The notes under the pieces: model-generated
What the model was told of the DNA's origin: nothing
Database searches by the model: none
The model's input: only the letters and a program-made list of their open reading frames with translations
Shown: piece by piece, positions 1 to 5,130 of the stretch
Layout of the letters: the number at the start of each line of letters is the position of its first letter
How positions within the stretch are numbered: position 1 is the stretch's first letter
Assembly: GCA_023231165.1 (NCBI GenBank)
Contig: JALNVY010000143.1
Span: forward strand, 1-6,304
Direction of reading: 5' to 3'
Length of the DNA stretch: 6,304 bases
Source: Syntrophales bacterium
GTDB lineage: Bacteria > Desulfobacterota > Syntrophia > Syntrophales > UBA8958
Made by a program: the position numbers and the translations under genes

Positions 1-1
1 C

Positions 2-1774
2 AAGGGGTTATATCTGGGATACCCGTATATGCTGGTAAAAGATGATCGCAATATGGCCGTCGCCAAGATTTATATCGCGTTGAAGAAGTATCCGGATGCC
101 ATCGATGCCGTTTCCTATAATTTTAAGGATTCCAATACTTTTCTCAAAACGATCGGGGGGTGGGACGTCTTTGTCAACAACAAGCTGTCCTTTGAATTCA
201 TGAAGAACAAGAGTCTGTTTGAAGTGGGACGGTGGACCGAGGCTAAACAAGGTTATGACGAACTCTTGCAGTATCCCTATATCCGGGATCGGGGGGAGAT
301 GACCTGGAATATCCTCTTCGATCGCGGGAGGATAGCCGAAAAGGAAGGAAAATTAAAAGAAGCCATTGAATTTTATGAAAAAGCGGTCGAGATAATTGAG
401 CAACAGCGGTCTACGATCAATATCGAGGCGAGCAAAATAGGTTTTGTCGGAGACAAGCAGGCCGTCTATCACAGCCTGATCAAAGCGTTGTATGCCGATC
501 ATCAATATGAAAAAGCCTTTGCATACGTGGAAAGATCAAAATCCCGCGCCCTGGTCGACCTCTTGGCGGGCAAACAGGACTTTGCGGTCAAGGTTGCCGG
601 AAAAGAGGCGCAGTTAAGAACGGTACTTGCCTTGAATGACAGCTCGGAGGCGGAAGCTGTTTCCCTGGATAATCCCGCCAACAAATCCCGGACCCGGAGC
701 ATCGCCATCAAGGCGAAGAATGATCTGCAGCGTGAAGCGCCTGAACTCGCTTCGCTTGTAACCGTCAACTCCACCCCGCTGTCCGAAATCAAATCCTTAA
801 TTCCCAAAGGAGAAGCTCTGATCGAATATTACTATTACGGGACGGATATGTATGCCTTTGTGCTTTCTGAAAGTGGTTTGCAAAGCGCTAAAATCAGTAC
901 CGAAGGACTTGCGGAGGAGGTGGCGTCCTTCAGGAAATCCCTGGAGAACCCCGGTTCGCAACAAACCATGGAGCTTGCCGGCAAGCTTTATCAGCGCATC
1001 TTCAAGACCTTGGCAGGGGCGTTGAAAGATCGCGATCTTATCATTGTACCCCATGGCGTTCTGCACTATATCCCCATGAATGCCCTGCATGACGGCAAGG
1101 ATTACCTGATCGCCCGCTATAACATCCGGTTGATGCCCAGCGCGAGCGCCATGAAGTATCTGCGGGAAAAGAAAAATGACAAAACAGGGGGGATTCTCGC
1201 ATTTGGCAATCCCGACCTGGGAGATCCGAGTTATGATCTGGTCTTCGCGCAGAAAGAGGCTATCGCGGTTGCCGGCACCTGGGCAAATTCAAAGGTGTTC
1301 CTGCGCAAAGAGGCCACCGAGGACGCCTTGCGCAGGAACGGAAGCGACTATAACTATATACACTTTGCTACGCATGGACAATTTTTTCCCGATAACCCGC
1401 TGAAATCAGCGGTTCTGCTGTCCCCCGGCCCGCATTCCAACGGAATGCTGACGGTGGATAAACTCTACTCGCTGCAGCTCGGCGCAAATCTGGTCACCTT
1501 GAGTGCCTGTGAAACCGGCCTCAGCAAAGTTGCCAACGGTGATGACTTGATGGGTCTGACCAGGGGTTTTCTCTATGCGGGGAGCAGTTCCATTGTGGCC
1601 AGCCTGTGGAAAGTCGACGATCTGGCGACCTCCTACCTCATGATCCGGTTCTACCAAGGCATGCAGAAGACCGACAAGCGGAACGCCTTGCGAAAAGCCC
1701 AGCTTGAGACCAGGGAGAAATATCCTCATCCCTATTACTGGGCTTCATTCCAACTGACCGGAAGCGCCAAGTAA
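2..1774 (+). CDS. TPR-CHAT domain protein (caspase-like peptidase fold), 5'-truncated by the window edge
   Basis: The reading frame is open from base 2, so the gene continues upstream; the first ATG, at 29, is probably internal. Residues below count from that ATG. Residues about 90-130 and 145-180 look like TPR helices (a GRIAEKEGKLKEAIEFYEKA-type repeat). A linker follows, then a C-terminal CHAT domain from about 255 to 578. CHAT is a family of caspase-like cysteine peptidases related to separase. The catalytic pair is visible: His449 in HFATHGQF and Cys494 in LSACETGL. The family-typical segment GDDLMGLTRGFLYAGSSSIVASLW follows in two parts at about 504-527, so the domain appears intact. 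The neighbours do not reveal its substrate. CHAT proteins are known in several signalling and defence settings, but no CRISPR locus or caspase partner is seen here. The stop codon lies inside the outer arm of an inverted-repeat element. Domain call is strong; biological role is unknown. Confidence 0.93.
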   Translation, partial: KGLYLGYPYMLVKDDRNMAVAKIYIALKKYPDAIDAVSYNFKDSNTFLKTIGGWDVFVNNKLSFEFMKNKSLFEVGRWTEAKQGYDELLQYPYIRDRGEMTWNILFDRGRIAEKEGKLKEAIEFYEKAVEIIEQQRSTINIEASKIGFVGDKQAVYHSLIKALYADHQYEKAFAYVERSKSRALVDLLAGKQDFAVKVAGKEAQLRTVLALNDSSEAEAVSLDNPANKSRTRSIAIKAKNDLQREAPELASLVTVNSTPLSEIKSLIPKGEALIEYYYYGTDMYAFVLSESGLQSAKISTEGLAEEVASFRKSLENPGSQQTMELAGKLYQRIFKTLAGALKDRDLIIVPHGVLHYIPMNALHDGKDYLIARYNIRLMPSASAMKYLREKKNDKTGGILAFGNPDLGDPSYDLVFAQKEAIAVAGTWANSKVFLRKEATEDALRRNGSDYNYIHFATHGQFFPDNPLKSAVLLSPGPHSNGMLTVDKLYSLQLGANLVTLSACETGLSKVANGDDLMGLTRGFLYAGSSSIVASLWKVDDLATSYLMIRFYQGMQKTDKRNALRKAQLETREKYPHPYYWASFQLTGSAK

Positions 1775-1963
1775 TATTTACGGCTTCGCAAAAAGTCAAA
1801 TCTTGTCTCGCTTTGTCATTCCGTCGAAAGACGGAAAACGAAGTTTAATGTTCATAATCCAGTATTTTGTTCATGGTTCCCGGCTTTCGTCGGGACGGTG
1901 TCTGGACCACGGTTTTCACCGGGGTGACAATAATGACGACTTTTTGCGAAGACGCCATTATTA
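1772..1963. repeat. Fold-back (MITE/REP-like) intergenic repeat with terminal inverted repeats
   Basis: The outer arms 1772-1797 and 1938-1963 are inverted copies matching at 22 of 26 positions, with a perfect 14-bp core (1784-1797, CTTCGCAAAAAGTC, against 1938-1951). Inside are three short tetraloop hairpins of one design. One at 1819-1836 is TTCCGTC-GAAA-GACGGAA, a perfect 7-bp stem. One at 1878-1895 and one at 1907-1924 are in the opposite orientation with TTTC loops and near-perfect stems. The inner flanks TTGTCA (1814-1819) and TGACAA (1925-1930) are also inverted. The design resembles the 'GTCATTCCGGCGAAAGCCGGAAT' class of dispersed repeats (quoted in general form) found in many proteobacteria. 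There is no coding capacity and no clear target duplication. It may also help end transcription of the gene before it, but there is no T-tract. Confidence 0.7.
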
Positions 1964-2004
1964 GAATAAGCTTAAAGAGCGTTTAAAAAAGAAGGCAAAG
2001 TATC

Positions 2005-2020
2005 CCTCAATATGTTGAGG
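2005..2020. promoter_or_regulatory. Perfect 6-4-6 palindrome, possible activator binding site
   Basis: CCTCAA-TATG-TTGAGG is a perfect inverted repeat centred about 127 bp upstream of the -24 element at 2139. Sigma-54 promoters need an activator bound roughly 80-200 bp upstream, so the position suits an upstream activating sequence. A second, weaker inverted repeat follows at once (CCAC at 2023-2026 and GTGG at 2035-2038). The rest of 1964-2136 is rather AT-rich with no reading frame I can support. Role as an operator is inferred from position only. Confidence 0.4.
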
Positions 2021-2136
2021 TTCCACCAAATACAGTGGCCAAACTGATCATTTCGTTATTTTCCGCTGTCCCCACCCGGTTACATAACCATCTGTTATTA
2101 AAAGAAGAATCCAAGATTATGATTTTTCTTCGCGTG

Positions 2137-2153
2137 TTGGCAATCCACTTGCA
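2137..2153 (+). promoter_or_regulatory. Sigma-54 (RpoN) -24/-12 promoter
   Basis: The sequence TTGGCAATCCACTTGCA matches the RpoN consensus YTGGCACGNNNNTTGCW at every position except the CG after TGGCA. The invariant GG (2139-2140) and GC (2151-2152) are exactly 12 bp apart, as the enzyme requires. Transcription would start near 2163-2164, leaving a leader of about 32 bases that contains the ribosome binding site of the lipoprotein at 2196. Transcription from it would need an enhancer-binding ATPase; no such gene is in the window. Confidence 0.75.
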
Positions 2154-2183
2154 GCTCCGATCACAGACAGACCTCAGACCGAA

Positions 2184-2188
2184 AGGAG
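2184..2188 (+). promoter_or_regulatory. Ribosome binding site of the small lipoprotein
   Basis: AGGAG lies 7 bases before the ATG at 2196, an optimal Shine-Dalgarno arrangement that fixes this start. Confidence 0.85.
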
Positions 2189-2195
2189 TATTGCA

Positions 2196-2390
2196 ATGAA
2201 GAAATTTGTTCACAGTATCGTCACAGCGTTGATGGTGATCGTCCTGATGGTTGGGATATCCGGCTGTACAAAAGAGGGCCCGGCCGAGAAAGCCGGTAAG
2301 AAAATCGATAAGACGGTAGAAAAAGCCGGAGATCAGATCGAAAAGGCGGGTGATAACGTACGGGACACCGTAAAAGACGCACAAAAATAA
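2196..2390 (+). CDS. Small lipoprotein with charged helical repeat (entericidin/LEA-like character)
   Basis: This 64-aa protein begins with a lysine-containing n-region and a hydrophobic stretch (residues 8-20), then the lipobox ISGC with Cys24 as the lipidation site. Thr at +2 predicts sorting to the outer membrane under the E. coli Lol rule. The 41-residue mature part is almost entirely charged and helix-forming, with EKAG at 31-34, 42-45 and 49-52. Two 11-residue units share the pattern EKAGxxxxxTV. It is reminiscent of entericidin-type and LEA-like proteins, but I cannot assign it to a named family. It has its own sigma-54 promoter and strong ribosome binding site. A 61-aa membrane protein follows 90 bp downstream and may share the transcript. 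An envelope-stress role is a guess. Confidence 0.87.
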   Translation: MKKFVHSIVTALMVIVLMVGISGCTKEGPAEKAGKKIDKTVEKAGDQIEKAGDNVRDTVKDAQK

Positions 2391-2465
2391 GAGCCTTGGC
2401 ATAAAGCACGCCGCGATTGAGACATGCTCAAAGAGCTAAGCCTCAGGTTGTTTTCGTGGGAGAAT

Positions 2466-2470
2466 GGAGG
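2466..2470 (+). promoter_or_regulatory. Ribosome binding site deciding the start at 2481
   Basis: GGAGG lies 10 bases before the ATG at 2481. The in-frame ATG at 2424 has no comparable site, so the shorter 61-aa product is preferred. Confidence 0.65.
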
Positions 2471-2480
2471 ACTGAGTGAT

Positions 2481-2666
2481 ATGAGTTGGTTAGGATGGAT
2501 TGGTCTCGTAGCAATCATTACCGGCATTGCGGCCGTCACCGGCATCAAACCGAAGGGTACGCGGCATATCGCTCACACGAGCTTGATGTGGGCGGCACGG
2601 CTCGCGCTCCTGGTGGCTCTCATTATTGGCGGCTATCTGGCGTTTCGAGCCCAATCCGGCGGCTGA
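2481..2666 (+). CDS. Small two-helix membrane protein of unknown function
   Basis: The product is 61 aa. Two hydrophobic helices span residues about 3-20 and 36-55, joined by a basic loop around residues 23-32 (KPKGTRHIAH), which predicts the loop on the cytoplasmic side and both ends outside. The start at 2481 is chosen for its GGAGG. Starting at the in-frame ATG at 2424 would give 80 aa with a non-hydrophobic N-terminal extension that looks like leader sequence. It sits downstream of the sigma-54-controlled lipoprotein and could be co-transcribed with it. It ends 17 bp from the end of a convergent minus-strand gene. I do not recognise the family. Confidence 0.68.
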   Translation: MSWLGWIGLVAIITGIAAVTGIKPKGTRHIAHTSLMWAARLALLVALIIGGYLAFRAQSGG

Positions 2667-2683
2667 CGTTGTCGTGCACGGCC

Positions 2684-3148
2684 CTATTTCCAGTAGGTGT
2701 TCCAAAGCGGCCGGGCGATGCCATTTTCGTAGGTCATTTCCGAGAGAACGCCATCCGGTGTGAAGATGAACACGGCGGCATCATAACGCAGGAGATTACC
2801 AGCGGCATCCAGCTTGGGGGACGTCCTCAGGACATCGCTCAGGGGTATGGAGAGGCTGAGCTGGCCTCCCCGATAAAAAGAACGCTGATAATGGAGGGCG
2901 AAATGCCCTTTCATGTCTACGATGTCGGAAGGGGCGCCATAGGAGGCGAGGATGTCCGCGAGGGTGGTCTTGCCAACGGCGAATTCCTGCGGCAAGGGTT
3001 TCACTTCCGCGCCGTCGGTGACCTTGTCGATGCGCAGGGAAAGGCAACCCCCGAGGATCAGGCAGGCAACAAGCAGGATCGCTGCCCCGAGGAGGTGCTT
3101 AAAACGGCGTCCCAAAAGCGGCCGTATCGGTTTTAAAGCTGCTGCCAT
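2684..3148 (-). CDS. BamE/SmpA-like small lipoprotein, second of a paralogous pair
   Basis: This 154-aa protein starts with a basic n-region (K6, R9, R14, R15, K17), a hydrophobic segment at about 19-32, and the lipobox LGGC with Cys35, so it is a predicted lipoprotein. The mature part holds VGKTTLADILASYGAPS (58-74). This matches the family pattern 'G-x-T-x(9-11)-G-x-P' of SmpA/OmlA (BamE) domains. A YDAAVFIFTPDGVL strand region follows at about 122-135. It resembles the upstream lipoprotein in the same order (GxTT, GAPSxIV, YxR, YD, FxF), so the two are probably duplicates. Its start lies inside the 3' end of that gene, a 50-base overlap, implying one transcript and translational coupling. 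The ribosome binding site is weak (GGTGA, 6 bases before ATG). BamE itself belongs to the outer-membrane assembly complex. Whether this protein does is unknown. Confidence 0.85.
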   Translation of the reverse strand: MAAALKPIRPLLGRRFKHLLGAAILLVACLILGGCLSLRIDKVTDGAEVKPLPQEFAVGKTTLADILASYGAPSDIVDMKGHFALHYQRSFYRGGQLSLSIPLSDVLRTSPKLDAAGNLLRYDAAVFIFTPDGVLSEMTYENGIARPLWNTYWK

Positions 3149-3476
3149 AGTGGGTCACCACGTCATTTTTGTTGATAAAAAAGACAATGCGATCATGCTG
3201 GATGTCGTAATTGGCCATGGTTACCAGCACCAGCCAGACGCCCGTAGCCTTGCTCAGGGTCCGGTCGTATACATAAGCGTTGCCGTTGGCCAGCTTGACG
3301 ATCTGGCTGGGGGCGCCGAACATCTTGGTGACCTCCGCGGCGGTAGTCTGGCCAGGTTTTACCTGGGTGAGGACCTGCTCATCGAAGGGCCGGTAATCCT
3401 TATTCCGCCCGATGACCGCACATCCCGACAGGAACGCGATGATCACGATCCCCAGTACGATGGCTCTGTATTGCAT
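3099..3476 (-). CDS. BamE/SmpA-like small lipoprotein, first of a paralogous pair
   Basis: This 125-aa protein has a hydrophobic stretch (5-16) ending in the lipobox LSGC with Cys19, predicting a lipid-anchored envelope protein. The mature part carries VKPGQTTAAEVTKMFGAPS (39-57), the SmpA/OmlA-type helix-turn pattern, then a strand pair near 66-71 and 91-108. The start is set at the ATG at 3476, which has GGAGG 8 bases upstream. An in-frame ATG at 3500 would add eight residues (MKKKEERD), but those codons are the Shine-Dalgarno region itself and that ATG has no ribosome binding site. A sigma-70-type promoter lies about 60-90 bp upstream. The gene overlaps the downstream paralog by 50 bases. 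Its partner proteins and exact role are unknown. Confidence 0.85.
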   Translation of the reverse strand: MQYRAIVLGIVIIAFLSGCAVIGRNKDYRPFDEQVLTQVKPGQTTAAEVTKMFGAPSQIVKLANGNAYVYDRTLSKATGVWLVLVTMANYDIQHDRIVFFINKNDVVTHYGSSFKTDTAAFGTPF

Positions 3477-3484
3477 ATCCCTTT

Positions 3485-3489
3485 CCTCC
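3485..3489 (-). promoter_or_regulatory. Ribosome binding site deciding the start at 3476
   Basis: On the minus strand GGAGG sits 8 bases before the ATG at 3476. It falls inside the codons of the longer reading and argues against the ATG at 3500. Confidence 0.75.
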
Positions 3490-3511
3490 TTCTTCTTCAT
3501 GGAACGGACAC

Positions 3512-3523
3512 TTTTTCGAAAAA
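3512..3523. promoter_or_regulatory. Perfect 12-bp palindrome in the leader of the lipoprotein pair
   Basis: TTTTTCGAAAAA lies about 10-20 bases downstream of the predicted transcription start (near 3532) and upstream of the ribosome binding site. A repressor site there could block early transcription. This is positional inference only; an A/T-rich palindrome can also arise by chance. Confidence 0.3.
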
Positions 3524-3538
3524 ACAGTTGATGCTTTG

Positions 3539-3567
3539 TCTATAGAGGGGATAAACCCTCCTGTCAA
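3539..3567 (-). promoter_or_regulatory. Sigma-70-type promoter for the lipoprotein pair
   Basis: On the minus strand there is a perfect -35 TTGACA (3567-3562), a 17-bp spacer, and a -10 TATAGA (3544-3539) that matches TATAAT at four of six positions. Start would be near 3532, giving a leader of about 55 bases. The spacer contains an inverted repeat, GAGGG-TTTATC-CCCTC (5-bp arms), placed where a repressor could occlude polymerase. Confidence 0.7.
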
Positions 3568-3583
3568 GAAGTTCAAAATCGCC

Positions 3584-3598
3584 CGGCGGAGATCGCCG
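3584..3598 (-). terminator. Hairpin after the acyl-CoA ligase gene, possible weak terminator
   Basis: On the minus strand, CGGCG-ATCTC-CGCCG forms a perfect 5-bp GC stem starting 8 bases after the ligase stop codon. It is followed by GGCGATTTT, so the T-tract is short and displaced. It lies between the ligase and the separate promoter of the lipoprotein pair, a sensible place for a terminator. Structure is clear; terminator function is uncertain. Confidence 0.35.
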
Positions 3599-3606
3599 CG
3601 CTGCAT

Positions 3607-5130
3607 TCAGGCCGGATCCATCCGCTTTTTCAAGATCCGTTTCAGGACCTTTCCCGCCTGGTTCCGGGGGAAGGCATCGACGAAAATGATCTTGCGGGGG
3701 ATTTTATAGGGGGCTATTTTGCCCTGCAAGGCCGTTATGATTTCGCTTTCCGAGATCACGGCCTCTTTTCGCAAGACAATGAAAGCCGCCACCGCTTCCC
3801 CCCGCTTGGGATCGGCCATGCCCACCACAGCCGCCTCGGCGATCTCCGGCAAGGCCTGGAGGGCCCTTTCCACCTCGACGGGATAGATGTTTTCGCCCGA
3901 CGAAATGATCATCTCCACTTTGCGGCCGACGATGTAGACGAAGCCCTCCTCATCGCGCCGGCCCATGTCGCCGGTGTGAAACCAGCCCCCGGCCATAGCC
4001 GCCTTTGTCGCCTCTTCTTTCCGCCAGTATCCCCGGAAAACATTCGGTCCCTGGACGATGATCTCGCCCGGCTCGCCGGCGGGGATATCCACGTCCTTTT
4101 CGTCAACGATGCGCAAATGGACGTGGAAAACCTCTTTGCCGACGGAGCCGGCTTTGCGGATCGCTTCTTCGAGATCGAGCGACGTCAGGCGCCCGGTTTC
4201 CGTCAGGGCATATCCCTGGACGAAACCGACCCCCTTTTCTTCCTGGTACTTCCGGATGACAGGCAGCGGTATCGGTGCGCCGCCGGAGATGAAGAAATGG
4301 ACGTGGGAGAGATCGGCGGCCGGCCAGTTTTCCGTTTCCGTCATTAACTGAAACATGACGGGGACGGCGAACATGTAGTTGATCTTCTCCGCCTCGATCA
4401 TCTTGAGTGTCTCCGCGGCGTTGTAGAAGTAACTGATCACGATGCTGCCGCCGGCGTAAATGATGGGCGTCACCGAGGCTGCCAGGGCGCCGATATGAAA
4501 GAGGGGGGCCACCACCAGGGACTTGTAGGAACGGTCCACGCCATAGCCCAGCAGGGAATGGATAGCCCCGAAGAGGACGTTCCCATGGGTCAGGACGGCC
4601 CCCTTGGGGTCGCCCGTCGTCCCGGCGGTATACATGATGAAAAGAGGGTCTTTCAGATCCACATTGTTCGGGTCTGCGGGCTCTGACACCGGACAACGAT
4701 CGACCCGCTCCTCAAAGGGAGGATCGTCCGGAAGGGAATCGCCACTGTGGCGGAAATAATGCGTCAGGGTCAGGCCGGCTTCTTTCAATTCTCCCACTTT
4801 CGGGGCAAACTCGGTGTCATAGATCAAAATCCTGGGTTCGGCGTCCTTCAGGATATACATAAGCTCCGGCGCGGCGAGGCGGAAATTCAGGGGTGCCAGG
4901 ATCGCTCCCGTCTTGGCGCAGGCGAAGAATATTTCCAGAAACTCGCTGCGGTTAGACATAAGCAGAGCCACCCGGTCGCCCTTGGCGACACCGCAACCAT
5001 TCAGGGCATGAGCTGTCCGGTTGACGCGCTCGTTGAACTCCCGGTTGGTGAAGATGCGGTCCTTATCTTTCAGGAAACGATTTTCCGGGCGGACGATGGC
5101 CCGCTTTTGAATCCATTCTCCGATGTTCAA
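3607..5130 (-). CDS. AMP-forming acyl-CoA ligase (FadD-type, ANL superfamily), TTG start
   Basis: Activates a carboxylic acid with ATP to an acyl-adenylate, then transfers it to CoA or another thiol carrier. The 507-aa length fits a full-length ligase without the insertion typical of fatty-acyl-AMP ligases. Motifs appear in order: P-loop YTAGTTGDPKG (167-177), PLFHIGAL (209-216), QGYALTETG (305-313), GWFHTGD (382-388), GRKVEMIISSGENIYPVEVE (402-421), and FPRNQAGKVLKR (487-498), which carries the adenylation lysine Lys494. All look intact, so it should be active in the cytoplasm. The start codon is TTG at 5130, supported by GGAGG 7 bases upstream. It overlaps the preceding ketosynthase-like gene by four bases, implying co-transcription and coupled translation. 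The substrate cannot be read from sequence; medium- or long-chain fatty or aryl acids are all possible. Confidence 0.93.
   Translation of the reverse strand: MNIGEWIQKRAIVRPENRFLKDKDRIFTNREFNERVNRTAHALNGCGVAKGDRVALLMSNRSEFLEIFFACAKTGAILAPLNFRLAAPELMYILKDAEPRILIYDTEFAPKVGELKEAGLTLTHYFRHSGDSLPDDPPFEERVDRCPVSEPADPNNVDLKDPLFIMYTAGTTGDPKGAVLTHGNVLFGAIHSLLGYGVDRSYKSLVVAPLFHIGALAASVTPIIYAGGSIVISYFYNAAETLKMIEAEKINYMFAVPVMFQLMTETENWPAADLSHVHFFISGGAPIPLPVIRKYQEEKGVGFVQGYALTETGRLTSLDLEEAIRKAGSVGKEVFHVHLRIVDEKDVDIPAGEPGEIIVQGPNVFRGYWRKEEATKAAMAGGWFHTGDMGRRDEEGFVYIVGRKVEMIISSGENIYPVEVERALQALPEIAEAAVVGMADPKRGEAVAAFIVLRKEAVISESEIITALQGKIAPYKIPRKIIFVDAFPRNQAGKVLKRILKKRMDPA

Noticed and set aside
1..1774. CRISPR-associated role for the TPR-CHAT protein
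   Set aside because: No repeat array, Cas-like gene or other defence gene is present in the window; domain type alone does not support it.
2046..2058. IHF-like site between palindrome and sigma-54 promoter
   Set aside because: It matches 7 of 9 specified positions of WATCAANNNNTTR, which is common by chance in AT-rich DNA, so it is not listed as a feature.
2396..2412. A second sigma-54-like site before the two-helix membrane gene
   Set aside because: TTGGCAT gives a good -24 half and a GC falls 12 bp after the GG, but the -12 half reads ACGCC in place of TTGCA. Only half of the site is convincing.
2426..2436. Small hairpin GCTC-AAA-GAGC between the two small plus-strand genes
   Set aside because: A 4-bp stem with a 3-base loop and no T-tract is too weak to call a terminator.
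2424..2480. In-frame ATG at 2424 as the start of the small two-helix membrane protein (80 aa)
   Set aside because: No Shine-Dalgarno site precedes it, while the ATG at 2481 has GGAGG 10 bases upstream and begins directly with the first membrane helix. The longer form remains possible.
2486..3136. A 216-codon plus-strand open frame
   Set aside because: It starts within the two-helix membrane protein in another frame and runs antisense across the minus-strand lipoprotein. Its product has no recognisable pattern, whereas the competing genes have signal sequences and ribosome binding sites.
3474..3500. ATG at 3500 as start of the first lipoprotein
   Set aside because: It has no ribosome binding site, and the extra codons are the purine-rich Shine-Dalgarno region of the ATG at 3476.
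4103..4696. A 197-codon minus-strand frame and other long frames inside the ligase gene
   Set aside because: They are alternative-frame readings of GC-rich coding DNA. Their products are rich in Arg, Gly and Pro, and the ligase frame carries every family motif.
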